In this document: positions 32,160-45,278 of the stretch, in pieces
How the letters are laid out: each line of letters starts with the position of its first letter
Numbering within the stretch: position 1 is the stretch's first letter
Notes under the pieces: model-generated
What the model was told of the DNA's origin: nothing
Databases searched by the model: none
Seen by the model: the letters and a program-made list of their open reading frames with translations, nothing else
Position numbers and translations under genes: made by a program
Assembly: GCF_026151205.1 (NCBI RefSeq)
Contig: NC_087080.1
Coordinates: 3,515,096-3,579,095, forward strand
Length of the DNA: 64,000 nucleotides
Direction: 5' to 3'
DNA from: Bolinopsis microptera
Lineage: Eukaryota > Ctenophora > Tentaculata > Lobata > Bolinopsidae

Positions 32160-35100
32160 TTTATCAGTAGGATCTCAATATAATTGACTTTCGTCAAATA
32201 TTGTACCAATTTGAGATATTTTCTTGTGTTTGAAGTCATATCTCAAGTTTGGCACATAAAAATTCGCCCAAACTTGCTCAGATTATCAGTCTCATAACCA
32301 TACAACTATCTGGAAAGTTTAAAGAAAATTTATCAGTAGGATCTCAAGATAATTGACTTTCGTCAAATATTGTACCAATTTGAGATATTTTCTTGTGTTT
32401 GAAGTCATATCTCAGGTTTGGCACATAGAAATTCGCCCAAACTTGCTCAGATTATCCGTCCTATAGCCATACAACTATCTGGAAAGTTTAAAGAAAATTT
32501 ATCAGTAGGATCTCAAGATAATTGACTTTCGTCAAATATTGTACCAATTTGAGATATTTTCTTGTGTTTGAAGTCATATCTCAGGTTTGGCACATAGAAA
32601 TTCGCCCAAACTTGCTCAGATTATCCGTCCTATAGCCATACAACTATCTGGAAAGTTTAAAGAAAATTTATCAGTAGGATCTCAAGATAATTGACTTTCG
32701 TCAAATATTGTACCAATTTGAGATATTTTCTTGTGTTTGAAGTCATATCTCAAGTTTGGCACATAGAAATTCGGCCAAACTTGTTCAGATTATCCGTTTC
32801 ATAACCATACAACTATCTGGAAAGTTTAAAGAAAATTTATCAGTAGGATCTCAAGATAATTGACTTTCGTCAAATATTGTACCAATTTGAGATATTTTCT
32901 TGTGTTTGAAGTCATATCTCAGGTTTGGCACATAGAAATTCGCCCAAACTTGCTCATATTATCCGTCTCATAACCATACAACTATCTGGAAAGTTTAAAG
33001 AAAATGTATCAGTAGAATCTCGAAATTTGTGCCTGCGTTCCGCTAGAAACCGCTAATTTGAGATATTTTCTTGTGTTTGAAGTCATATCTCAAGTTTGGC
33101 AGATAGAAATTCGCCCAAACTTGCTCAGATTATCCGTCTCATAGCCATACAACTATCTGGAAAGTTTAAAGAAAATTTATCAGTAGAATCTCGAAATTTG
33201 TGCCTGCGTTCCGCTAAAACCGCTAATTTGAGATATTTTCTTGTGTTTGAAGTCATATCTCAAGTTTGGCACATAGAAATTCGCCCAAACTTGCTCAGAT
33301 TATCAGTCTCATAACCATACAACTATCTGGAAAGTTTAAAGAAAATTTATCAGTAGGATCTCAAGATAATTGACTTTCGTCAAATATTGTACCAATTTGA
33401 GATATTTTCTTGTGTTTGAAGTCATATCTCAGGTTTAGCACATAGAAATTCGCCCAAACTTGCTCAGATTATCCGTCCTATAGCCATACAACTATCTGGA
33501 AAGTTTAAAGAAAATTTATCAGTAGGATCTCAAGATAATTGACTTTCGTCAAATATTGTACCAATTTGAGATATTTTCTTGTGTTTGAAGTCATATCTCA
33601 AGTTTGGCACATAGAAATTCACCCAAACTTACTCAGATTATCCGTTTCATAACCATACAACTATCTGGAAAGTTTAAAGAAAATTTATCAGTAGGATCTC
33701 AAGATAATTGACTTTCGTCAAATATTGTACCAATTTGAGATATTTTCTTGTGTTTGAAGTCATATCTCAGGTTTGGCACATAGAAATTCGGCCAAACTTG
33801 CTCAGATTATCCGTCCTATAGCCATACAACTATCTGGAAAGTTTAAAGAAAATTTATCAGTAGGATCTCAAGATAATTGACTTTCGTCAAATATTGTACC
33901 AATTTGAGATATTTTCTTGTGTTTGAAGTCATATCTCAGGTTTGGCACATAGAAATTCGCCCAAACTTGCTCAGATTATCCGTCCTATAGCCATACAACT
34001 ATCTGGAAAGTTTAAAGAAAATTTATCAGTAGGATCTCAAGATAATTGACTTTCGTCAAATATTGTACCAATTTGAGATATTTTCTTGTGTTTGAAGTCA
34101 TATCTCAGGTTTTGCACATAGAAATTCGCCCAAACTTGCTCAGATTATCCGTCTCATAGCCATACAACTATCTGGAAAGTTTAAAGAAAATTGATCTGTA
34201 GGATCTCAAGATAATTGACTTTCGTCAAATATTGTACCAATTTGAGATATTTTCTTGTGTTTGAAGTCATATCTCAGGTTTGGCACATAGAAATTCGCCC
34301 AAACTTGCTCAGATTATCCGTCCTATAGCCATATAACTATCTGGAAAGTTTAAAGAAAATTTATCAGTAGGATCTCAAGATAATTGACTTTCGTCAAATA
34401 TTGTACCAATTTGAGATATTTTCTTGTGTTTGAAGTCATATCTCAGGTTTTGCACATAGAAATTCGCCCAAACTTGCTCAGATTATCCGTCTCATAGCCA
34501 TACAACTATCTGGAAAGTTTAAAGAAAATTGATCAGTAGGATCTCAAGATAATTGACTTTCGTCAAATATTGTACCAATTTGAGATATTTTCTTGTGTTT
34601 GAAGTCATATCTCAGGTTTGGCACATAGAAATTCGCCCAAACTTGCTCAGATTATTCGTCCTATAGCCATACAACTATCTGGAAAGTTTAAAGAAAATTT
34701 ATCAGTAGGATCTCAAGATAATTGACTTTCGTCAAATATTGTACCAATTTGAGATATTTTCTTGTGTTTGAAGTCATATCTCAAGTTTGGCACATAGAAA
34801 TTCGCCCAAACTTGCTCAGATTATCCGTCCTATAGCCATACAACTATCTGGAAAGTTTAAAGAAAATTTATCAGTAGGATCTCAAGATAATTGACTTTCG
34901 TCAAATATTGTACCAATTTGAGATATTTTCTTGTGTTTGAAGTCATATCTCAAGTTTTGCACATAGAAATTCGCCCAAACTTGCTCAGATTATCCGTCTC
35001 ATAGCCATACAACTATCTGGAAAGTTTAAAGAATATTTATCAGTAGGATCTCAAGATAATTGACTTTCGTCAAATATTGTACCAATTTGAGATATTTTCT

Positions 35101-36938
35101 TGTGTTTGAAGTCATATCTCAGGTTTGGCACATAGAAATTCGGCCAAACTTGCTCAGATTATCCGTCCTATAGCCATATAACTATCTGGAAAGTTTAAAG
35201 AAAATGTATCAGTAGGATCTCAAGATAATTGACTTTCGTCAAATATTGTACCAATTTGAGATATTTTCTTGTGTTTGAAGTCATATCTCAGGTTTTGCAC
35301 ATAGAAATTCGCCCAAACTTGCTCAGATTATCCGTCTTATAGCCATACAACTATCTGGAAAGTTTAAAGAAAATTGATCAGTAGGATCTCAAGATAATTG
35401 ACTTTCGTCAAATATTGTACCAATTTGAGACATTTTCTTGTGTTTGAAGTCATATCTCAGGTTTGGCACATAGAAATTCGCCCAAACTTGCTCAGATTAT
35501 CCGTCCTATAGCCATACAACTATCTGGAAAGTTTAAAGAAAATTTATCAGTAGGATCTCAAGATAATTGACTTTCGTCAAATATTGTACCAATTTGAGAT
35601 ATTTTCTTGTGTTTGAAGTCATATCTCAGGTTTGGCACATAGAAATTCGCCCAAACTTGCTCAGATTATCCGTCCTATAGCCATACAACTATCTGGAAAG
35701 TTTAAAGAAAATTTATCAGTAGGATCTCAAGATAATTGACTTTCGTCAAATATTGTACCAATTTGAGATATTTTCTTGTGTTTGAAGTCATATCTCAGGT
35801 TTGGCACATAGAAATTCGCCCAAACTTGCTCAGATTATTCGTCCTATAGCCATACAACTATCTGGAAAGTTTAAAGAAAATTTATCAGTAGGATCTCAAG
35901 ATAATTGACTTTCGTCAAATATTGTACCAATTTGAGATATTTTCTTGTGTTTGAAGTCATATCTCAGGTTTGGCACATAGAAATTCGGCCAAACTTGCTC
36001 AGATTATCCGTCTCATAGCCATACAACTATCTGGAAAGTTTAAAGAAAATTTATCAGTAGGATCTCAAGATAATTGACTTTCGTCAAATATTGTACCAAT
36101 TTGAGATATTTTCTTGTGTTTGAAGTCATATCTCAGGTTTGGCACATAGAAATTCGCCCAATCTTGCTCAGATTATCCGTCCTATAGCCATACAACTATC
36201 TGGAAAGTTTAAAGAAAATTTATCGGTAGGATCTCAAGATAATTGACTTTCGTCAAATATTGTACCAATTTGAGATATTTTCTTGTGTTTGAAGTCATAT
36301 CTCAAGTTTGGCACATAAAAATTCGCCCAAACTTGCTCAGATTATCCGTCCTATAGCCATACAACTATCTGGAAAGTTTAAAGAAAATTTATCAGTAGGA
36401 TCTCAAGATAATTGACTTTCGTCAAATATTGTACCAATTTGAGATATTTTCTTGTGTTTGAAGTCATATCTCAGGTTTGGCACATAGAAATTCGCCCAAA
36501 CTTGCTCAGATTATCCGTCTCCATACAACTATCTGGAAAGTTTAAAGAAAATTGATCAGTAGGATCTCAAGATAATTGACTTTCGTCAAATATTGTACCA
36601 ATTTGAGATATTTTCTTGTGTTTGAAGTCATATCTCAGGTTTGGCACATAGAAATTCGCCCAAACTTGCTCAGATTATCCGTCCTATAGCCATACAACTA
36701 TCTGGAAAGTTTAAAGAAAATTTATCAGTAGGATCTCAAGATAATTGACTTTCGTCAAATATTGTACCAATTTGAGATATTTTCTTGTGTTTGAAGTCAT
36801 ATCTCAAGTTTTGCACATAGAAATTCGCCCAAACTTGCTCAGATTATCCGTCTCATAGCCATACAACTATCTGGAAAGTTTAAAGAATATTTATCAGTAG
36901 GATCTCAAGATAATTGACTTTCGTCAAATATTGTACCA
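32160..36938 (-). repeat. 169-bp satellite, right arm of the palindrome
   Basis: About 28 units in the opposite orientation to the left arm. The innermost unit shares private variants with the innermost left unit (AGACTGATAAT and TTTTTATGTGCC). The variant block with CGTTCCGCTAGAAACCGC appears at 33020-33055 and again near 33205. The array stops abruptly at ATTGTACCATGGTACAG near 36938. Confidence 0.95.
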
Positions 36939-37807
36939 TGGTACAGTTTGGTACAGAAAGTCCAACTCGTTTTCAGAGACCAGATATTGCCATTTTGGAT
37001 CATAAAAAAGGCTTGATAAGTCTATAGATATCAGAACTCTATTTATCAGTAATGATCAAATTTATATCTAGTAGATGAATTTTGTGAGACAATCAGGAAC
37101 GAAAGAAGACAGCGTTTTCTAAGCCAAGTATGACACAAGAATAGGCCATTCTACAAAACAAATAAAATGTTTTACAGAAAATGGGACCATTAAATCTTCT
37201 TGGTACCTATTTTACCATTTGCTATCAGTTCAGAACAACAATCGAACTTCTTGTCATAATTATGCATGAATCTATTTATACACTTATGTTCGACCTATAG
37301 AATTTCTTTGACAAATCGGAAATTTTTACAAGCATTATCATTTAACAGTTAACACCCTTAAATAGGGCGTGGCACTTTTTTCATCATGCAATTTAGTTTG
37401 GGTTTGTTAACGTATCTTTATTATTAGTTTAAGAGAAGTGAAGATATATTTATTTATCAAGGACAAATTGGCATTAACAAATGTAACAAGATGTTAGCAA
37501 ATTTTAGCAACGATTGAGCTCAAAAAAATAATAATGTATCCCCGAAAGCAAATCCATTAACACGAAAGACATTAACATTAATTCGACCAAAACGGGGGTA
37601 ACTCGTGGAAAGTGCATTGTATGTTCAATTAAGAGGAAATCTAACTTTAATCATGATATTAATTCTGCCCCGTGAGAAATGAAAACTTGTTTTAAATCTG
37701 ACGATTTTTCTCGGTCGAATTTTATCAATTCCAAAACAACTAAAGCATGCATGAAATGATATCAATTACTCTACAGTAAAATAAACACGTGTCGCCTGTT
37801 GTTGCTG
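36939..37807. other. No gene seen
   Basis: AT-rich sequence between the satellite and the LINE. No ORF, RNA gene or strong repeat is recognised. Confidence 0.5.
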
Positions 37808-37816
37808 GTCGAGTTG

Positions 37817-37820
<4 letters not shown>

Positions 37821-37872
<52 letters not shown>

Positions 37873-40800
37873 AAATGAGGAACCTGCCAAACCCCAGGAC
37901 ACCAGGAGGATACCACCGGCAAAGCGGCTAATAGTACCCTCCGGTCTGTGTTGTACCGAAGAAGCTGAGTTAATCGATCAAGACTCGGCTAGCCAGCCAA
38001 GAGGCAAAATCTGAGCGGCACCAAGGGTTCAGAGAGTGTCATTTCAGCTTCTCCGGTGCTGGATGCCCTGGGGTTTCACATGCGCCGTAGCAAAATAAAT
38101 ATAAAAACACACGCACACAATTTTTTTATTCTTTTTAGATAATACGTCGAATAAAGTCAGTGGATATAGAGTAATAAAATGCACATAAGATGGAGAGAAA
38201 AAGGAGAGATACTACTGGTTTTAAATATGACTCTATATCAATACTAGTAGTGGAGATAACTCCACTGGCTACAACTTGTGAAATAAAGGGTAAAGGTAAG
38301 GCACGGCTGTAATTTCGAGAGAATAAATAAACAAGAGTGTATAGTGGATCCAGAACTTTGGGTATAAAATGGTCATCAAGGTATAACGTCTTTAAGACAC
38401 CGTATAATATCCGGTTTTTCACCTAATAAGAAAAGCTTAAGATGTTTAAGATATCGCTCCCAGAATAGGGGTTCCTTGTTCTGGAAACTCCTTCCAATAA
38501 ACCAACAGCAAACCGAATTTATGAAGTTAACACTTTTATCTCTGTGATTTAAGCAAATCAAATAGTGGCGATATGGGTCGTCATAATTTGCGTCAATATT
38601 CGATCTAATAAACAGATTTACTCCCTGTAGGAAAGAGCTTGTGGCTGGACAGTCAATAAATATGTGAGAGATAGTTTCGAGGTTGTGATTACATAACGAG
38701 CAATTTGGACTATCTTTTTCAATCTTCATTTTATATCTCATGTACCGACAAGTACTAATCCGGTGAAGGAGCTTATATTGGTACTGAATAAGTTTGAAGT
38801 TATTTGAGAAAGAAGTAAAAATATCCGTAAAAATACTAATCCAATCAATATCCGTTAAGGAGAGGTTAGCACTCCAGTTCCTCATTGGAGGAAGGGTGCT
38901 GGGATCTAAACGCTTAGACATGGTATCTCTAATGTTTCTACCTTTGATAGTGAGAGGAGTATCTCTAGAGTTGGGGGTATTCCTACCTCCCCAAAAGCGA
39001 AGTGAAAGTTGGGTATCGATAAATGTAATGTTACTTGTAAACGTATCGGTATTATTAAATCGACGTATTCCCAATTTTATACTCGCATATTGAGTCGAAG
39101 AGATTATACTACTTGTTTGGCCCCACTTTCTCAGAAATTGCTGAAAACTTAAGAGGTTACCTTCCTCTGAAACGAAATCAGAAAGATAGATGATATTTCT
39201 ATCAATAAGAATATCGTTCCAGAGCTTGGAGCCAATGTCCGTTATTACGTCGCTTCCCCACACACAGTGGTTGACTGTACTCTTACTTGACTGTGAAGAA
39301 ATAGACTTCCAAAGCTTATAATGGCGAAGAAGGTTAAAGGTAAAACCAGTATTCTTTAATGTGAGACAGTTTTCTATACACACAGTTGGTATATTTGGGT
39401 GTAAAAGCTGATTGATGATAATATTTTTCCAGGCATGTTGGAAATTAGGATCGATAACTTTTCCTATAAGTGACACTTTTAAACCTATAATAAAATCGTT
39501 AGTATAGAAGAGACCTAGACCCCCACATTCACGAGGAGAAGTAACAATATCACGTTTCAACTTATCCCTCTTACAACCCCACAAGAAGTGAAATATCATA
39601 GTGTCTATTTTACTGATGGTGTTAGTATCAGGAGTTTCTAGTGGTATGATAAGGTAAGTGAACTGGGAAAGAATAAGAGATTTAATAATTGTACACTTTC
39701 CTATCAGAGTTAAGTCTCTCTTACTCCAGGTGTTGATAGCGGTGCTGGCGTTACTAAGTTTACTGTGGTAGTTCATTTTGCAGAGATCAGCTCCACTAGA
39801 CGTGTTGTCGAACTTGACTCCTAATGCTGTAAACTCGTTAGCTACCATGTCTTCCCCGTATGTACTGGTAAGGTAATTTCGAAGACTAGTGTTGTCTCTG
39901 GTAGCTCCTAAAGGTATGCACTTAGTTTTAGTGATGTTGGGCTTACAGCCTGAGTGCTGACCGAACAGGTTGAGCTCTAGTATAACTGCATCCACGCAAG
40001 CCTGGGAGGGATCCAGGTACAGATCCGTGTCATCAGCAAACAGACTCATGAGTATGTCGATACCATTAATGCTGAGGCCTTTAATATAAGGGTTATACTG
40101 TAGCTTATTACTAAGTACCTGGGACACTAGGAGGAAAAGAATTGGGGAAAGGGGGCTCCCCTGATGGACGCCACGAAGTATGTGAACAGGGCTGCTAAGG
40201 TGTCCGTTAACGTTAGCGTAACTCATACCAGCGTGAAATGCCACTCTCACCAAGTTGATTAAATAATTTCCAAACCCCATACCTTCCAAGACACTGAAAA
40301 GAAACTTATGTTCGACCGAGTCGAAAGCCCGTTGGAGGTCGACCTGCATAATCATACCAGTATCCTCTTGGTTCTCATGGTAATGTTCTAAGGTTAGATA
40401 CATTAAGATCAGATTATCGCTGGTACTCTTCCCTTTTTGAAACCCGGATTGGGCTGTACTAATAAGTGTTGGAAGTGAACTTAAGATCCTATTTTTTATA
40501 ATATGAGTGAATATCTTATAGTCTACATTCAAAAGGGTGATTGGTCGCCAGTTCTTTATATAGTTTAACTCAATGGGGGTTTTAGGTTTCGGGATAAGTG
40601 TTATAATTCCTAGACGTTGTGAAGGTGACATAACCCCATTATCAACCGACTCTAAAAAGGAGTTAAATAGGATATTCTTAATGTCCTCCCAGAATACTTT
40701 GTAGAATTCAGCAGTGAGGCCGTCCCACCCTGGAGATTTATTTTTCTTAAATTTACTGATAATACTATCCATCTCCAGGAGGGAAATTGGCCTATCTAAC

Positions 40801-41703
40801 CTATCAGCGTTCTCCTGATCAATAGTATCTAGGTTACTGGAATTAATATAATCGGTTATTTCATGTTCGTTTGGATTCGTAGAGCTAAAGATGTCCTGAT
40901 AAAAGTTAACTACGTGCTCAGAAATATCCTGCTGTGTGCGTAGTACACTCTGATCGCTGTTAATGAGTTTGGTAATAGACTTTTTTTTAGCTCTACTTTT
41001 CTCCAGCCCGAAGAAATATTTGGTGGACCTTTCACCCTCCTCTGTCCACTGAATCCTAGACCTGGTCATGGCCCCGTTAACCTCAGCTTTAATGATACCA
41101 TCAAGCTGGGATTCCAAGTCATACAATTTTTTGCGCAGATCATCTTTCTGCATAAAATCAGTTATCTTTTTAACCTCTTCAATATCAGAGGATATTTTTT
41201 TCTTTTTTGCAACTTTTTCTTTCTTTTCTTTTTTTCCGAATCTGATTGCAAAATCTTTAATTTTCATTTTAATCACGTCCCAGAGTCCCGAGTACGAATC
41301 AAAATTACTGTCAGCAGTTTCATTGATAATCTCCCGTACATTACTCAAAAACGACTCATTATTTAGATGGCTATTATTAAGTTTCCAATATCCTATTCCA
41401 CGTTTAATGGGGGAACCCTGTAGAGATAATGAAATGTAGCTGTGATCAGATCGAAAACCATGACTAATATCTGCGTTACAGACCGGATAATTAACCAGAC
41501 TATCATCTATAAGGAAGAAATCTAGGCGTGTTTGGGTTTTGTGCTGTTTATTTACGTGAGTATAAACACGCTCATTACCCCTACTAAGACGGAAGATATC
41601 ACTGATGCCATGATCAGCGGTCACCTGGTTCAAATATTGCTGACGCTTAGTATTACTGTGGGAACTATTACCACCATATTTATCAAGATTATTATTTAAG
41701 ATA
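37821..41703 (-). mobile_element. 5'-truncated L1/Tx1-like LINE with 13-bp target duplication
   Basis: The element is flanked by the exact duplication GTCGAGTTGTCTT at 37808-37820 and 41704-41716. Its 3' end on the minus strand is a poly(A) tail (the T run 37821-37863), preceded by a GC-richer 3' UTR of about 500 bp. At the 5' end it starts inside the endonuclease domain. This is the signature of target-primed reverse transcription with incomplete cDNA. The intact target duplication and long open frame show a young copy. Confidence 0.95.
38376..41703 (-). pseudogene. LINE ORF2, endonuclease remnant and complete reverse transcriptase
   Basis: The frame is open from the truncated 5' end (41703) to the stop at 38376, about 1,108 codons. 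It opens with TILNNNLDKYGG, normally found just after the GDFN motif of the AP-endonuclease, so the catalytic front of that domain is gone. The reverse transcriptase has SPGWDGLTAEFYKVFW, NWRPITLLNVDYKIF, SGFQKGKSTSDN, QVDLQRAFDSV, GVHQGSPLSPILF and the catalytic FADD. A late Cys/His cluster (CSLCNHNLETISHIFIDCPA) is the zinc-binding C-terminus typical of these ORFs. The EFYKVFW and LLNVDYKI forms favour the L1/Tx1 group. It cannot retrotranspose without its missing 5' part. Confidence 0.93.
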
Positions 41704-41716
41704 GTCGAGTTGTCTT

Positions 41717-42114
41717 AATATCTGTTCAATATCATTAAATAAAAGAGATAAGTTGGTTATTTATAAATGAAGTCCGAATGTTTACGTGATCATCAAGTCC
41801 AGCTGTACATAATCAAAAGTTTGTGGTGAAAATTAATAAATATTTACGTTACAATTTTTCGACCAGCGTTTTTCGAATTATTCTCACACCAAACTGTAAT
41901 CTTTATAAAAATCCTTGGTTTCAAAATAAAACTCAGCGATGTGCACACTGAAAACGTCTACATTTATCAAAATCAGAATCGCAACTACAACCATTGGTCA
42001 AATACTCCAAATTCTCCAAATACTCCAGTGTTTCATGGGTTTTAGTTTTACAGACTTAAAATTGTGAGTGAAATCTACGAAAATAAATTAAACTGCTTCC
42101 ATACAATAAAATTT
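41717..42114. other. No gene seen
   Basis: AT-rich flank of the LINE, without a recognised feature. Confidence 0.5.
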
Positions 42115-42358
42115 AATAACCAGTTGGTATGGTATCCAGTTGGTATGGTAACAAGTTGTTATGGTAACCAATTGCTGTGGTAACCAGTTGCTGTGGTAAC
42201 CAGTTGGTATGGTAACCAGTTGGTATGGTAACCAGTTGGTATGGTAACCAGTTGGTATGGTAACCAGTTGGTATGGTAACCAGTTGTTATGGTAATCAGT
42301 TCCTGTGGTAACCAGTTGCTGTGGTAACCAGTTGCTGTGGTAACCAGTTGGTATGGTA
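42115..42358. repeat. 16-bp minisatellite GGTAACCAGTTGGTAT
   Basis: About 15 copies, with variants GTTGCTGTGGTAACCA and GTTGTTATGGTAACCA. The GGTAACYAG core resembles the 21-bp array at 1856-2262 (GGTAACTAG). Confidence 0.95.
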
Positions 42359-42989
42359 ATATGTTTCACTGCATTTTGGACATTTCGTATTTTCTGTGTT
42401 CGACCTCTTCATCCGAGTCCATAAGTTTCTCGAACACACTGAAATAATAATAATAATAAGGTATCTAATTAATGATAATTATTTTATAACTGATCGATTA
42501 GTGATTGTAAAAGAAAATTCGCCACAAAGTATGTTATATGGAAATTAGAAAAAACAAATATTCGTACGTGTCTCCAAGAGTTGATGGGATATTTTCCTCC
42601 ACCCATTTTAGATCTCCGTCAATGTTTCCTTCTTTCTTCGTCGAGCCGTTCTTCTTTATCTTTCTCATTTTCATGCCCTCTGAAAATTAAGGAGTACAAA
42701 AATCAGTACAGTTATAACATATAAGCCATGTTTCATATTTGAGACCTGTAACTAAAACTTTGCAGATGGTATACTGTAACTTCTCATTCGACGATTCTGT
42801 CAACAAATTTTAAATTTTGATATACAGAGGCACAATTAACAATGGATTACTTTAATACTCGTGTTTGCGAACATGCTATCAATTCCATATTAACATATGG
42901 AATATAATAAGACAATTAATAATTGTGTAGAGCTATCTCATTACCTTCTGCCCCAAATTTAAAGTTTACCTTACCTCTTACTTGGCATC
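42359..42989. other. No supported gene
   Basis: An (AAT)n run lies near 42444. A segment near 42395-42680, read on the minus strand, contains short Lys/Glu-rich open pieces around possible splice sites (for example CATTTTCATGCCCTCTGAAA), so a small exon cannot be excluded. I cannot assemble a gene. Confidence 0.35.
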
Positions 42990-43255
42990 TGTAGTTAATA
43001 TTACCTTGTGTCTTACATCTAGAGTTAACATTAAATTGTGTCTTACATCTGTAGTTAACATTACCTTGTGTCTTACATCTGGAGTTAACATTAACTTGTG
43101 TCTTACATCTGACGTTAACATTAGCTTGTGTCTTACATCTGGAGTTAACATTACCTTGTGTCTTACATCTAGAGTTATCATCATGTTATAATACCGTACA
43201 TCTGGAGTTAACGTTATATTAAACCTTACATCTAAAGTTAACATTATCCTGTACC
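42990..43255. repeat. 30-bp tandem repeat
   Basis: About eight units of the type TTACCTTGTGTCTTACATCT plus GGAGTTAACA, with variable positions after ACATCT (GTAG, AGAG, GGAG, GACG). Open frames on both strands follow from the period of 30. Confidence 0.93.
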
Positions 43256-43564
43256 CTATCATGTACCTTACATTCCTTATTCCGGTTTATTCGACATTCA
43301 TTATATAATGAACTTTGCCTGATACAACAGTGGAGTTCGCATAAAATAGAACTTGTTTAAAATTCCAACTCCGGGAATATAACTGGATTAGCAGCGGATT
43401 ACAACCAGCCTAGCTGTTCCTCAACTCTTGACAGTAGGTTCACCTAACTAAATAAATAGATAAATGCTGTACGGCATTTGGAAAGAAAGTAGAACGTATC
43501 ATTATAGCTTTTCATATATTTGCCAAATGCCGAAGTCTTAATAACGATATTTTTCGTAATATAT

Positions 43565-43640
43565 ATGGACATATTTGAGTTTGAGGATATTGGTAAATAT
43601 ATGTAAGTGACCCTATTAAAGGCACAATATATCATTGTAA
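43565..43640 (+). repeat. Solo end of the 49.4-kb TA-flanked element
   Basis: ATGGACATATTTGAGTTTGA, followed by GGATATTGGTAAATAT and AAGTGACCCTATTAAAGGCA, matches the left end of the element at 49401-51989 with a few differences. The rest of that element is absent here. Confidence 0.8.
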
Positions 43641-43914
43641 TAATTTGAAAGATTATGTCTGTATGTACACTAAAAAAACTAACCAAAGAATACTATTACC
43701 TTCCGGTGGCACTGATGACAGAGTAAAGACTGAAGTGCGCCAATAAAAAATGAAACATTGTTGTTTCTGAGGAGGCATATAATGTGAATGTCGAATAAGC
43801 CGGAATCACTGATTCCGGGAATCAGGAATGTACATGATAGGGTACAGGATGATGTAAACTTTAGATGTATGGTTTAACTCCAGATGAACGGTTTTATAAC
43901 ATAACAGGAGGTGA

Positions 43915-44807
43915 CCGGGACATGATTTTAGGCCTGACCGGGACCGGGACCGGGACCGGGACCGGGATACAAAATGTGACTTGACCGGGACCGGGACCGG
44001 GACCGGGACTGAGATTATCAATTTACCGTGACCGGGACCGGGACCGGGACCAATAATTTCTGGGATTTCTATCTTACCGGGACCGGGACCGGGACCAACA
44101 ATCCAATTTTACCGGGATGACCGGGATTTGACCGGGATGACCGGGACCAAAACTGGTATTCTCATATTGAAAGCTGCAACTTTCATTTACATTATAATTG
44201 AACAATTTGAATAAGTAATAACTAGAATATTAAATTAGAAAAAACTTTTTAAAAACCGTCAATATGGGGCATGGGCCTAATGTACTACACCAATAATGTT
44301 CATGTACTGATTACTCAAGTTCACCATCATTCCTCATTCCTCAATCAATGATCCCTCAAATTATTCAACAGTTTCATTCTCCAATTCCAATTGACAATTG
44401 GGCGTAGCCCGAGTTGAAAACTTGATGTTAGTCTGCACTTATGAGTTATGTAACAATATTAGTTACCTAAACTCGTTTAGCAATTTTAAACATTGTTTTA
44501 TTTGGCTCAGATCGATCGGTTGTTTAAAGATGAAATTCACAATGAATGAAAGTAAAAACTTAAAATCACAGTGAATAAAATTATGTAAAAGATCCCGGTC
44601 AAAATCCCGGCATAATTGACCGGGACCGAGACCGGGACCGGGACCAAGAATCCTGAATTAACCGGGACCGGGACTGGGATCATAAATCAGCATTTGACCG
44701 GGACCGGGACCGCGACCGGGATGAAAAATGTGACTTGACCCGGTTGACCGGGACCGGGATAGCTCAAAATTACCAATCCCGGTACCGGGATTCCCGGTCA
44801 CCTCCTG
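43915..44807. mobile_element. (GGGACC)n element with CAGGAGGTGACCGGGA inverted ends
   Basis: The left end CAGGAGGTGACCGGGA is mirrored by TCCCGGTCACCTCCTG ending at 44807. The CAGG...CCTG ends resemble hAT termini, but no 8-bp target duplication is seen. The interior alternates (GGGACC)n blocks (43940-44160, 44615-44790) with AT-rich sequence. Several blocks contain four GGG runs spaced by ACC, a classic G-quadruplex pattern. No transposase is present. Confidence 0.55.
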
Positions 44808-44808
44808 C

Positions 44809-45035
44809 CAGGAGGTGACCGGGACATGATTTTAGGCCTGACTTATGAGTTATGTAACGATATTAGTTACCTAAACTTGTTTAGCAATTTTAAACATTGT
44901 TTTATTTGGCTCAGAGGTTGTTTAAAGATGAAATTCACAATGAATGAAAGTAAAAACTTAAAATCACAGTGAATGAAATTATGTAAAAGATCCCGGACCG
45001 GGATCATAAATCAGCATTTGACCGGGACCGCGACC
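44809..45035. mobile_element. Shortened second copy of the (GGGACC)n element
   Basis: One base after the previous copy ends, CAGGAGGTGACCGGGACATG begins again. It is followed by the same ACTTATGAGTTATGTAAC and TTTATTTGGCTCAGA interior, but most GGGACC blocks are missing and no right terminal repeat is seen. Confidence 0.6.
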
Positions 45036-45278
45036 GGGACTTCGTCAACTCCAATTCAAAATAAAATTAAACCGAGTGCCAAAAATCAGCAAACCATTTT
45101 AACCTCCAATTGACTAATTCCATTGATTTCACCATATTTTGCTCAAATATTGTTCACATTACACTAGTAGATATTGGAGTGAGTAACTGTTTTCAGCATT
45201 TTATTCATTATTAGCAATTCCAGTAAGTCATACAATTCAGCAAAAAGCCATTTTTATATCTGAATACAACTGCTCTAT

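Noticed and set aside
31860-32187. Leu-, Pro- and Arg-rich frames
   Set aside because: They are artefacts of the (GGA)n tract.
43806-44021. PVPVPVPV / SRSRSRSR frame
   Set aside because: It is a translation of (GGGACC)n.
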